From assembly GCA_035535015.1 (NCBI GenBank), contig DATLQU010000009.1, positions 1-23,317 of the forward strand: a DNA stretch of 23,317 nucleotides, written 5' to 3'. This DNA is from Palsa-661 sp035535015. Its GTDB lineage: Bacteria > Actinomycetota > Acidimicrobiia > Acidimicrobiales > UBA8190. The translations under genes and the position numbers were made by a program. Under the pieces are notes generated by a model. That model saw only the letters and a program-made list of their open reading frames with translations, was not told where the DNA came from and ran no database searches. How positions within the stretch are numbered: the stretch's first letter is position 1; each line of letters starts with the position of its first letter. Shown one piece after another: positions 1-6,964 of this stretch.

Positions 1-1
1 C

Positions 2-166
2 ATCGCCATCATCATCTGCTGGGTGGCCGGGGGCCTTCTCACCTCCATCCTCGACCGCTACAGCCGGGAGGTCCGGCGCACCCAGGCCTTGAAGCTCCTG
101 GCCGCCGCCCGCCGGCCCCCGCCGGGAACCGAACCCGGGGCACCGCCGCCGTCGGCGCTCGAATAG
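2..166 (+). CDS. C-terminal tail of an unidentified membrane protein (partial)
   Basis: The frame is open from the left edge to a TAG at 164-166, giving 54 residues. The visible part begins with a hydrophobic stretch (IAIIICWVAGGLLTSIL) that reads as the end of a transmembrane helix. A basic, arginine-rich segment and a proline/glycine/alanine-rich tail follow. By the positive-inside rule the tail is probably cytoplasmic. The N-terminus lies outside the window, so no family can be assigned. It is on the same strand as fliD but is separated from it by about 200 nt containing a promoter candidate, so it is probably not part of the fliD unit. Confidence 0.5.
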   Translation: MAIIICWVAGGLLTSILDRYSREVRRTQALKLLAAARRPPPGTEPGAPPPSALE

Positions 167-283
167 CGCATCAGCCGTGCGCCGGTGCCGACCCGCCGCC
201 GGCCATCGACAGCGGCCGCCCTCCGGCAGCACAACGCAACGGGTCCGAACCGGGAAGACCAGTGGTCGTGACCCGAAGATCGC

Positions 284-311
284 TCAAGGCGCATCAGAAA
301 CCGGCCGAAGA
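284..311 (+). promoter_or_regulatory. Putative sigma-28-type promoter of fliD-fliS-fliT
   Basis: TCAAG (284-288) and GCCGAAGA (304-311) are separated by 15 nt. The -10 part matches 6 of 8 positions of the FliA/WhiG consensus GCCGATAA, and the TCAA matches 3 of 4 positions of TAAA. The site lies in the only intergenic space upstream of fliD, about 60 nt before its ATG. The same bipartite element appears upstream of three other genes or operons in this window, which is the main support. No transcript start is known. Confidence 0.55.
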
Positions 312-370
312 GTGACGAGCGCACCGCACTGACGGTGGTCGCCGAGCGCGAAGGGAGGGCGACGCTAGGC

Positions 371-2908
371 ATGACGGTGATTCCGACTTCATCGACGTCG
401 ACACCTCCCGTCGTCAGCTTCGGTCTCGAATCGGGGCTCAACACCCAGCAGATCATCCAGGCTGAGCTCCAGCCCTACCAGCAGCCCGAGACGAATCTGA
501 AAACGGAGCAGACCACTCTCAACACGCACGTCACCGAGTACCAGACGATCAACAGCGACCTGGTCGCGCTCCAGACGGACGCGTCGAGCCTGGCCGTCAA
601 CAGCGGCTGGAACGCCCGTCAGGCGACGTCGACCGACAACAGCATCCTGACGGCGTCGGCCGCACCGGGAACACCGTCCGGCTCACTGCAGCTCGTGGTG
701 AAGCAACTAGCCACCGCCAGCTCCCTCGTCTCGACCGGCACGGTCACGTCCACCTCGCAGATCGTGGATACCCAACCGTCGTTGCTGGTGTCCCAGGCCG
801 GTGTTCTCGGGTTTACCGCTCTGGCCTCGGGGACGGGCCTGACGCTCGGCTCGCACACCATCGAGGTCACCCAGTCCTCGCAGGCCGCCTCGACCACCGG
901 CACTCTCGCCCTTGGTTCGCAGACGTCGGGGATCGGCATCACCGCCGGGAGCAATGACACACTGTCGGTGACGGTGAACGGCACGTCCTACAATCTCACC
1001 ATCTCCCCCAGTGCCCCCGGTGGTGACAGTGGTACCGCCCTTCTCACGGCTCTGCAGAGCGCCATCTCGACAGCCGGCGCCTCCGGCGTTCTCCAGGCCG
1101 GTTACGACGCCAACGGAAATCTGATCCTCTCCACCGTCAACCAAGGCTCGACCCAAAGCCTGCAGGTGACGGGGGGCGACGCCCTCGCCACCCTCGGACT
1201 GTCCATCATGAGCGGCGCTGCCACCGGAGCGGACGGCGTGGTCACCGTCGACGGGACCTCCAACACGTTGACCACTGTCACCGCCGGTGGGCCCGTCACT
1301 TTGAACGGCGCCGGTGGAGAACAGGTCACCGGCACCATCGAGTCGACGTCGGCTCAGAGCCAGGCGAACTCGTCGCTTCTCAGCACCGGCTCGGTCACCG
1401 CCACCAACATCTCCACCGGCAACGGTTCGCTCTCCGACATCGTGGCCAACATCAACTCGGCCGACCTGGGCATTACCGCATCAGCCGTCCAGACCGGCTC
1501 CAATCAGTTCCTCTTCCAGCTTTCCTCTTCCACCACCGGCACGGACTCGGCGTTGTCGGTGGACCCGAGTGCCTTCGCCGGCTCGTCGCTCGGAACGATG
1601 AACGTGGCCTCGGTGGGTAAGAACGCCATCGTCCTGGTCGGTGGCACCGGTGGCTTCGCCTTCCAGTCCCAGACCGACACCGTGAGCGGGCTTCTCCCCG
1701 GACTGACCATCAACCTGGTGGCGGCCAGTGCCAACCCGGTGACGGTGAACGTGGCTCCCGATGCCGGCGCCATGACGAGCGCGGTGAAGAACCTGGTCGC
1801 CGACGCCAATGCCGTGCTCAACGACATCCAGACGAACGCCGGCTACAACGCCCAGACGAAGACCGCCGGTCCGCTGATGGGATCGGCCGTGCTCCAGACG
1901 ATCACCAACGAGGTTCAGGCCATCATCGCCTCGGTCTCGGGATCGTCGACTCTCGGCAACGCCCTGAACATCGGCATCAGCCTGGCCAGCGGACAGGTCC
2001 AGTTCAACCAGTCCACCTTCGCCGCCGCCTTCGCCAAGAACCCCTCCCAGGTGGCAGCCATGTTCACCCAGGACGGGACGTTCTCGCCGAGTGCACCGTC
2101 GTACACCGGAGAGGTGTCGCTCTCCTTCGCCGGCAACAGCACCAAGGCCGGCTCCTACGACGTCCAGATCAGCCAGTCTGCGGCCCAGGCCACCGACACC
2201 GGCGCCGTCCTCGCCGGCGGCACCGTCAGTGCCGCGGAACAGCTCACCGTCTCCATGGGCAGTAATTCCGCCCAATACAGCACCACCGCCGGTGAATCCC
2301 TCACCTCGGTGGCGGCCGGCTTGAACGCCGCCTTCGCCGCCGCCGGCATGTCGGTCTCCGCCCAACTGGTGAACGGCGGCCAGCAGCTCGTTCTCACCTC
2401 CGACGACTACGGCAGTAAGTCGTCGTTCACAGTGACCTCGACCAACTCGGGGGCGGGGACCACGGGCCTCACCGGGACGTTCGCCGGATTGGACGTGGCC
2501 GGAACCATCAACGGCGTCGCCGCCACCGGAGTGGGACAGTTCCTCAGTGCTCCGCTGTCGGACCCCACCCTGGCCGGGATCTCGGTCCAGGTAACGACCC
2601 CGAACATCTCGTCGCTCACCGATCTGGGGTCACTGCACTACCTGCCGGGCATCGCCCAGTCGCTCACTTCTCTGGCCGGCGCCATGTCCGATCCCACCCA
2701 GGGCGAGATCACGCGGACCATCAAGAACCTGCAGGACCAGTCCACCGGTCTCAACAGCCAGATCGCCTTCTACGCCAACATCGTGGCCCAGGAGCAGCAG
2801 ATGCTTTTGGGCCAATTCGCCAAGCTGGAACAGACTCTGGGAACGCTCAAAAACCAGAGTTCGGCGCTGGCCGGGGAGCTGGCACAGATCGCCGCCAACC
2901 ACCCGTAA
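371..2908 (+). CDS. fliD: Flagellar filament cap protein FliD, enlarged
   Basis: FliD forms the cap at the distal end of the growing filament and helps flagellin fold into place. The protein is 845 aa. The N-terminal FliD signature is clear (FGLESGLNTQQIIQAEL, about residues 17-33), followed by a heptad-like helical region (35-75). Next come flagellin_IN/hook-like beta repeats (about 95-330) and a region resembling the FliD C-terminal domain core (about 455-566). The C-terminus is a typical helical coiled coil (775-845). An extra beta-rich block (about 567-750) interrupts the C-terminal part and repeats features of the N-terminal repeats. Many FliD proteins are roughly 400-700 aa, so this one is long. 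The ATG at 371 is chosen because AGGGAGGG lies about 11 nt upstream; an in-frame GTG at 335 would place that Shine-Dalgarno inside the gene. fliS follows after 21 nt. Confidence 0.93.
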   Translation: MTVIPTSSTSTPPVVSFGLESGLNTQQIIQAELQPYQQPETNLKTEQTTLNTHVTEYQTINSDLVALQTDASSLAVNSGWNARQATSTDNSILTASAAPGTPSGSLQLVVKQLATASSLVSTGTVTSTSQIVDTQPSLLVSQAGVLGFTALASGTGLTLGSHTIEVTQSSQAASTTGTLALGSQTSGIGITAGSNDTLSVTVNGTSYNLTISPSAPGGDSGTALLTALQSAISTAGASGVLQAGYDANGNLILSTVNQGSTQSLQVTGGDALATLGLSIMSGAATGADGVVTVDGTSNTLTTVTAGGPVTLNGAGGEQVTGTIESTSAQSQANSSLLSTGSVTATNISTGNGSLSDIVANINSADLGITASAVQTGSNQFLFQLSSSTTGTDSALSVDPSAFAGSSLGTMNVASVGKNAIVLVGGTGGFAFQSQTDTVSGLLPGLTINLVAASANPVTVNVAPDAGAMTSAVKNLVADANAVLNDIQTNAGYNAQTKTAGPLMGSAVLQTITNEVQAIIASVSGSSTLGNALNIGISLASGQVQFNQSTFAAAFAKNPSQVAAMFTQDGTFSPSAPSYTGEVSLSFAGNSTKAGSYDVQISQSAAQATDTGAVLAGGTVSAAEQLTVSMGSNSAQYSTTAGESLTSVAAGLNAAFAAAGMSVSAQLVNGGQQLVLTSDDYGSKSSFTVTSTNSGAGTTGLTGTFAGLDVAGTINGVAATGVGQFLSAPLSDPTLAGISVQVTTPNISSLTDLGSLHYLPGIAQSLTSLAGAMSDPTQGEITRTIKNLQDQSTGLNSQIAFYANIVAQEQQMLLGQFAKLEQTLGTLKNQSSALAGELAQIAANHP

Positions 2909-2929
2909 CGTCGGAGGCCCGGACACAAC

Positions 2930-3346
2930 ATGACCACCTCTCAGACGGAGAAATTGCGCGAGCGCTATCTCGCCGAGGCCATCGAAACGGCTCAGCCGGC
3001 TGTCCGCCTCACCATGCTGTTCGACGCTCTCGAACTCGACCTCCGCCGCGCTGACGCCGCCTTTGACACGAACGACCTGAAGGCCATCAACGACAATCTC
3101 GTCCACGCCCAGGCGATCCTCCTGACCTTGCGCGACACCATCAAGCCCGAGTTGTGGGAGGGCGCACCGCGGCTGATCGCCCTCTACGACTTCTTTCTGG
3201 CCGAGTTGCTCCGGGCCAACCTGGACAAGGATCGCCAACGCGCCGCCGATGTCGCCGTGCTGATCGGTCAGGTCGGCGGCGCCTGGCGCAAGGCAGCGGA
3301 GACCGCGGTCGTCACCGGAGAGGAGCGCGTCGGTGGGGTGGCCTGA
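2930..3346 (+). CDS. fliS: Flagellin export chaperone FliS
   Basis: FliS binds the C-terminal helices of newly made flagellin in the cytoplasm, prevents premature polymerisation and delivers it to the export gate. The 138-aa product has the family length and all-helical character. It contains the family core: the RYLAEAIETAQP start, 'RLTMLFDALELDLRRA' and the later 'LIALYDFFLAELLRANL' helix. GGAGG lies upstream of the ATG at 2930. It lies 21 nt after fliD, and its 3' end overlaps the FliT-like gene by 14 nt, which implies co-translation. Its client flagellin ends at the right edge of the window, far away on the other strand. Confidence 0.93.
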   Translation: MTTSQTEKLRERYLAEAIETAQPAVRLTMLFDALELDLRRADAAFDTNDLKAINDNLVHAQAILLTLRDTIKPELWEGAPRLIALYDFFLAELLRANLDKDRQRAADVAVLIGQVGGAWRKAAETAVVTGEERVGGVA

Positions 3347-3608
3347 ATTCCTCGACGAGGTCGAGCACCGGCTGGTCGACACCGACCGGATGCTCATCAC
3401 CGGCGGCCCGGGCGTATCCCCCTTCGTGATGCCGGACGACCTCGGTCCCTTGCCGCCCGAACTGCAGGAGAGGGCGACCCGGGCCCTGCGGACCACGATC
3501 GCCAAACAGGTCGAGGTGGAGACAGCCCGTGACCTCATGGCCGGCGCCCTGCGCCAGGGCCGCGTGGAAACCCGGGAGCCGGCGGCCTATTTCGACCGCA
3601 GAGTCTGA
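3333..3608 (+). CDS. fliT: Small FliT-like flagellar protein
   Basis: This 91-aa protein starts with GTG at 3333, preceded by GGAGAGGAG, and overlaps the end of fliS. Position after fliD-fliS is the classic fliT position; FliT is the chaperone of FliD in enterics. The segment FVMPDDLGPLPPELQERA resembles the 'P-x-x-L-G-P-L-P-x-x-L-x-x-R-A' pattern that I recall from small actinobacterial proteins annotated as FliT. Similarity to enteric FliT cannot be judged by eye. The rest is mostly helical with a C-terminal arginine-rich tail. The gene is real on grounds of overlap, Shine-Dalgarno and context; the FliT function is inferred. Confidence 0.7.
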   Translation: MGWPEFLDEVEHRLVDTDRMLITGGPGVSPFVMPDDLGPLPPELQERATRALRTTIAKQVEVETARDLMAGALRQGRVETREPAAYFDRRV

Positions 3609-3623
3609 ACGCCGCGTCGACAG

Positions 3624-3947
3624 CTACAGCTTGACGTCGATGCCCCGCTGGCGGGAATAGCCGTCGCCGATGGTTCCCCGGTAGCGGTCGATGGAATCGA
3701 TAGCCCGGTCCGGCTGATCGACGGCCGCCACCGGGGACTGACGGGTGCGTCGACGACGTTCCTGGAGACGGCGCCGCTCCCGGCGCCGCACCCCGGCGGC
3801 GCCCGTCACGGACTCGTCGAACTCGGTGATGACCTGGGCCAGCAAGGAATAGGCCCGCTCCACCAGGGCGACGGCTTCATAGTCCGACGTGGTGCTCTCC
3901 GCCTTGGCCAAAAGTTTGGAAGCCGTCTCAACCTTTGCCTGGTTCAT
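3624..3947 (-). CDS. Small basic protein with DUF2786-like N-terminus
   Basis: The predicted product is 107 aa. The first 40 residues (MNQAKVETASKLLAKAEST, then an Ala/Val/Glu-rich helix with 'ERAYSLLAQVI') resemble the DUF2786 pattern of two helices with 'K-L-L-A-x-A-E-S-T'. A strongly basic stretch follows (about residues 52-67, RRRERRRLQERRRRTR), which could bind nucleic acid or act as an anionic-surface anchor. The ATG at 3947 is preferred over longer in-frame starts because AGAAGGGA sits just upstream. The gene converges on the FliT-like gene (15 nt gap) and diverges from the unknown gene at 4171. The DUF2786 link is a by-eye resemblance, and the function of that domain is unknown. Confidence 0.55.
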   Translation of the reverse strand: MNQAKVETASKLLAKAESTTSDYEAVALVERAYSLLAQVITEFDESVTGAAGVRRRERRRLQERRRRTRQSPVAAVDQPDRAIDSIDRYRGTIGDGYSRQRGIDVKL

Positions 3948-4090
3948 CGGGTCCCTTCTCGGGGAGTTCATACAGACGAGCCCGTTCAACGTTTTCACAG
4001 CCCTGGCGCTTGGGGGTCGCACACCCCAGGGTGTTGGGAATCTGTTGGGAGGCGCCAGGCACGACCATGGGCGGCCCCGCCAAAGGCCAC

Positions 4091-4118
4091 TCCAGATCAC
4101 TCCGCCTTCAGCCGATGA
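4091..4118 (+). promoter_or_regulatory. Putative sigma-28-type promoter of the unknown gene at 4171
   Basis: TCCAG (4091-4095) is followed after 15 nt by GCCGATGA (4111-4118), a 7 of 8 match to the FliA/WhiG -10 consensus GCCGATAA. It points toward the gene at 4171 with a leader of about 45 nt. It has the same spacing and near-identical elements as the sites before fliD, fliM and flgB. Confidence 0.55.
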
Positions 4119-4131
4119 CGCTCTGAACAGA

Positions 4132-4156
4132 CCCCCCCCCAGCCCCCCAGCCCCCC
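4132..4156. repeat. C-homopolymer tract in a 5' leader
   Basis: A run of nine C (4132-4140) is followed by AG, six C, AG and six C. The tract lies between the candidate promoter (4091-4118) and the GGAG Shine-Dalgarno (4159-4162) of the gene starting at 4171. Such tracts are slip-prone, so its length may vary between cells or strains. If translation instead began at an upstream in-frame start, a length change would shift the frame. Confidence 0.75.
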
Positions 4157-4170
4157 ACGGAGACACGGAC

Positions 4171-4773
4171 ATGGCGAGCGGCGGACAGACAGATCGAGAA
4201 GGTGGAACGTCCCGGCCGACAGAACCGTCACGGACGACACCCCGGTCACGGACGACACCACAGTCACGAACGACACCACGGTCACGAACGACGCTGGTGA
4301 TCGATCATTTGCTCTCACGCGAACCGTCCACCGCCGAAGAGCGCCGGACATCAGGGAAAGCCGACCGGCGATCTCCCAAGTCGGCGTCGACGTCGGTCAG
4401 CGCCGTTCTGCATCAGACGTCGGCCACCGTCCTCGGCGCCCACCTGGCATGGCTGGTGGCCCGGGGCCAGCGGACCGGCCAGCTGTCGGCGCAGCGCGTC
4501 ATTCTCGAGGACCAGGCTCGGGTGTTGATCTACGCGTTGGACGAACGGGGCGAGAAGGACATCATGGCGCGATCCATCGGCGCCTTCTGGAACCCCGACG
4601 ACGTGGCCGACGACGACGACGCCATCCTCGGTTACGCGTCGGCTCTGGGCCTGGCCACCGCCGACGAGCCGGACCATTCCCCGTACGTGGCGCTGGCCAA
4701 GAGCGCCGGCGTGGCCACCACCGAGATCCTCGACCAGCGGGGCGCCTCGGCCGATCGACGCCACGTCGGCTGA
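4171..4773 (+). CDS. Unknown protein with tandem PSRTTP-type repeats
   Basis: I do not recognise this 200-aa protein. The ATG at 4171 has GGAG about 8 nt upstream; in-frame starts further upstream would read through the promoter candidate and C-tract. Residues 1-45 are polar and low-complexity and include four 6-residue repeats (SRTTP-type, from 18-bp DNA repeats). From about residue 85 a folded-looking domain begins: a predicted helix 'TVLGAHLAWLVARGQRTG', a second helical stretch 'ILEDQARVLIYALDERGE', then 'IGAFWNPDDVADDDDAILGY' with an acidic cluster. No signal peptide or membrane segment is seen. A sigma-28-like promoter precedes it, so it may be a member of the flagellar or chemotaxis regulon. 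It ends 14 nt from the convergent EAL-HDOD gene. Confidence 0.65.
   Translation: MASGGQTDREGGTSRPTEPSRTTPRSRTTPQSRTTPRSRTTLVIDHLLSREPSTAEERRTSGKADRRSPKSASTSVSAVLHQTSATVLGAHLAWLVARGQRTGQLSAQRVILEDQARVLIYALDERGEKDIMARSIGAFWNPDDVADDDDAILGYASALGLATADEPDHSPYVALAKSAGVATTEILDQRGASADRRHVG
4225..4296 (+). repeat. Four tandem 18-bp repeats inside the unknown gene
   Basis: Four units start at 4225, 4243, 4261 and 4279, each with the core GTCACG(G/A)ACGAC. They are in frame and encode [P/R/Q]SRTT(P/L). Copy number changes would add or remove 6 residues without a frameshift. Units 1-2 and units 3-4 differ by the same G-to-A change, consistent with stepwise duplication. Confidence 0.9.
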
Positions 4774-4787
4774 GGAGTCCCTCGTGT

Positions 4788-6023
4788 CTAGGCCTGCTCC
4801 ACGGTCTCGAGCACCGTGGTCATGCCCACCGTCCAGGTGAGGGCGTCCAACGCCGCCACCCGGAGAACGTCCTCACGGATGGCGCTTCGGACGGCCAGTT
4901 CGGGTCGGCCCAATTGATAGTCGGCCACGTCGGCGATGAGCCGGCCCAGGGGGCCCTCGCCGGTGAGGACGGCAGCGCTGAGCTCTTCGTCGAGGGGCAG
5001 GGTTTCGACGATCTTCTGGATGGGCATCCCGAGCACGATGTCGAGGGTGGAGAGCAGGCCGGCGGTGTAACAGGCGTCCTGCTTGCAACCGACTTCTTTG
5101 GCCAGAAGCTCACTCATCCGCGCCCGCATGAGCACCGATGCGATCTGCTCCTCCGAGGCCTTCCCGTCGTCGGTCAACAGCAGCAGCGCCACCCAGCTCT
5201 GCAGACGGCGCCAGCCCACCAGGACCAGGGCCTGGCGGATGGTACGGACCGTCCGTCGCATTCCTCCGGCCGCCCCGATGCCCGCCAACTGGAGGACCTG
5301 GTGCGTCATGGCCGGATCACTGCGGATGATCTCCTCGATCTCGCCGATCGGGCATTCGGCGTCGAGCAGACGGGCCGACATGCGCAGCCCGGCCAGACGT
5401 CCGGGAGACGGCGGACCACCCGGTGTGGCGTGGGAGCGCGAGAGCAGGTAGCCCTGGAAGTAGTCGAATCCCAGGGATTCGCACCGTCCGAGCTTGGCCG
5501 GGGTGTCGACGTTCTCAGCGATCAGTTCGACCTTGAACCGTCGGCAGTCGGCCAGCAACTGGGGAAGACGTTCGCGTTCGACGGCTTCGGCATCGATCTT
5601 GACCACAGAAGCCATCTCGAGAAGCTGGTCGAAGAACTCCGTATCGTGGACATCGTCGACGGCGATCGTGTAGCCGCTGTCCTTCAGACGTCGGCAGCCG
5701 GCCAGATCGGTCTCGCCGTCGATCAGGCCGCCGCGAATCTCGACCACCACCCGGTCCGGGGACGCCAGGATCGGCGTCTCCCCCGTCACGATGGCCCGGC
5801 TGGCATTGCAGAAGGCCCTCTTGGTCCCCACCAGGTCGGCGAGGTTGTCGGCCCCCGAGCCGAGGATGTGCTCCGGCGACCTGTGACCGACGGACCCGAC
5901 GGACCCGACGGAGGTGTCGGAGGTGTCGGTGTCGAGGGTCTGGAAGAGCAGTTGGTAGGCCTGGACCGTCAGGTCGCGATCGAAGATCGGTTGACGCCCG
6001 ACCAGAGTTTCGACAACAGCCAC
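4788..6023 (-). CDS. Degenerate EAL domain + HDOD domain signalling protein
   Basis: The 411-aa product has the YuxH/CdgJ-type architecture: an N-terminal EAL-like domain (about 1-205) and a C-terminal HDOD domain (about 210-400). EAL landmarks are 'GRQPIFDRDLTVQAYQLLF' (8-27), N73, E95 (VVVEIRGG), D123-D124, K142 (VVKIDA), E170 and Q190 (YFQGYLLS). The signature glutamate of the EAL motif is not visible: the equivalent place reads QLL. Phosphodiesterase activity is therefore doubtful, and a c-di-GMP-binding or scaffolding role is more likely, as in known motility regulators of this class. An insertion of SVG-type repeats lies at about residues 33-46. The start is GTG at 6023 with AAGGAG upstream. 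It is flanked by unrelated accessory genes but sits inside the flagellar locus. Confidence 0.85.
   Translation of the reverse strand: MAVVETLVGRQPIFDRDLTVQAYQLLFQTLDTDTSDTSVGSVGSVGHRSPEHILGSGADNLADLVGTKRAFCNASRAIVTGETPILASPDRVVVEIRGGLIDGETDLAGCRRLKDSGYTIAVDDVHDTEFFDQLLEMASVVKIDAEAVERERLPQLLADCRRFKVELIAENVDTPAKLGRCESLGFDYFQGYLLSRSHATPGGPPSPGRLAGLRMSARLLDAECPIGEIEEIIRSDPAMTHQVLQLAGIGAAGGMRRTVRTIRQALVLVGWRRLQSWVALLLLTDDGKASEEQIASVLMRARMSELLAKEVGCKQDACYTAGLLSTLDIVLGMPIQKIVETLPLDEELSAAVLTGEGPLGRLIADVADYQLGRPELAVRSAIREDVLRVAALDALTWTVGMTTVLETVEQA
5885..5935 (-). repeat. 9-bp tandem repeats within the EAL-HDOD gene
   Basis: On the + strand the unit CGGACCCGA is repeated (5891-5899, 5900-5908) with a partial copy before it. 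A related unit CGGAGGTGT follows twice (5909-5917, 5918-5926). In the protein this gives the DTSDTSVGSVGSVG low-complexity insertion at about residues 33-46, within the N-terminal part of the EAL-like domain. All units are multiples of three, so copy changes keep the frame. Confidence 0.8.
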
Positions 6024-6064
6024 AGACGGTTGCTCCTTGTCCTCAACGCGTGGTCGTACCGTCC

Positions 6065-6964
6065 ATGACCGTGAAGACGGGTGCCCCCCGCCGGGGTGCC
6101 CGCCACGCTCGCCGCACAGAGTACAGCCGACGGTTCGGCCTGTCCCCTGAGGCCGTCCACCCCTTGTACGGTGAGCCGTTGCCGGGGCCCCGGACCGCCC
6201 CGGCGGCCCCGCGGGTCGGCCTCGACACCGCCCCCGTCGCCCTCGCCGTCTTCGAGCCGGGGGCGTCGGGACCCCGTCGGTTCCTGGCCCGGCTGGGAAC
6301 GAGCCGGACGGTCGTCCTAGGCCTGCACGGCCGGCCCCTGAAACTGAAAGGCCTAGTCTCGGTCAGTCTGGGGAGCGTCGCCGGCATGATGCTGGCCCAA
6401 CCCTTCGACATGGTGACCTTTGTGGCCCCGCTCTACGGCCTGGTCGTCGGGGGGGTGGGGGCGGGCGCCGGCTGGGTGGCCGTCAGCCGTCGACGGGCGG
6501 TGACCATCGACGTCGAGCAGTGGCGTCCGCAACTCGACGCCATCGGTCGGATCCTCCACAACGCCGACCGTATCGGTCAGCCCTTCGTCTCCCCCGTGGC
6601 CCTGCGGACCGCGCTGCATTCGGCGCTGTGGCACGCCATCGGGGCCGCCGACCACGCGGGCGGCGCCGACGTCCTGGCCGCCTTCGACGAACAGCTGACG
6701 GCCCTTGATCAGGCCACCGAGGCCACCCTGGTCGAGCTCGAGTCACCGTCCATCGCCGCCCGGAAAGCAGATGTGTCCGACCGGCTCGCCGCCGCCGTGC
6801 GCGATTTGGGGCCGGCGCCTTCCCCGGGATCTCTCGCTCCACAACGATTCGACGCACAAGGACCCGATGCCGCTCGAGGATCCGATGCCGCTCAAGATCA
6901 GACGCCCCCGGTCGATGCCGGTAATGGCGCGTCGTCCCCCGACAGGTCGGAGCTAACACGGTGA
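6065..6964 (+). CDS. Unknown protein with two membrane segments
   Basis: The product is about 299 aa and I do not recognise it. Two hydrophobic segments lie near residues 96-111 and 116-141, joined by a short turn containing 'AQPFD', so both ends probably face the same side. The N-terminal 90 residues are basic and proline-rich. The C-terminal half is a mostly helical soluble region ('WRPQLDAIGRILHNADRIG', 'LWHAIGAADHAGG') with a disordered acidic tail that contains a duplicated PDAA/SDAA unit. The start is uncertain: ATG 6065 has no good Shine-Dalgarno, GTG 6050 and TTG 6164 are alternatives, and the gene diverges from the EAL-HDOD gene. Its stop overlaps the next gene's GTG, so the two are probably co-translated. 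Confidence 0.6.
   Translation: MTVKTGAPRRGARHARRTEYSRRFGLSPEAVHPLYGEPLPGPRTAPAAPRVGLDTAPVALAVFEPGASGPRRFLARLGTSRTVVLGLHGRPLKLKGLVSVSLGSVAGMMLAQPFDMVTFVAPLYGLVVGGVGAGAGWVAVSRRRAVTIDVEQWRPQLDAIGRILHNADRIGQPFVSPVALRTALHSALWHAIGAADHAGGADVLAAFDEQLTALDQATEATLVELESPSIAARKADVSDRLAAAVRDLGPAPSPGSLAPQRFDAQGPDAARGSDAAQDQTPPVDAGNGASSPDRSELTR

Noticed and set aside
335..370. GTG 335 as start of fliD
   Set aside because: The strong AGGGAGGG lies inside this extension, and the family N-terminus follows ATG 371 closely.
3944..3971. CCCGATGA at the start of the DUF2786-like gene as a fifth sigma-28 site
   Set aside because: The -35 position reads ATGAA, not TCAAG, and the -10 would overlap the start codon.
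3889..4170. N-terminal extension of the unknown protein to 3889
   Set aside because: It overlaps the 5' end of the divergent gene and the promoter and poly-C leader; the peptide is not protein-like and ATG 4171 has a Shine-Dalgarno.
4449..6068. A 539-codon open frame on the + strand opposite the EAL-HDOD gene
   Set aside because: It is the complement of a clear two-domain protein, has low-complexity Arg/Gly/Asp-rich composition and no recognisable domain. Long antisense frames are expected in GC-rich DNA.
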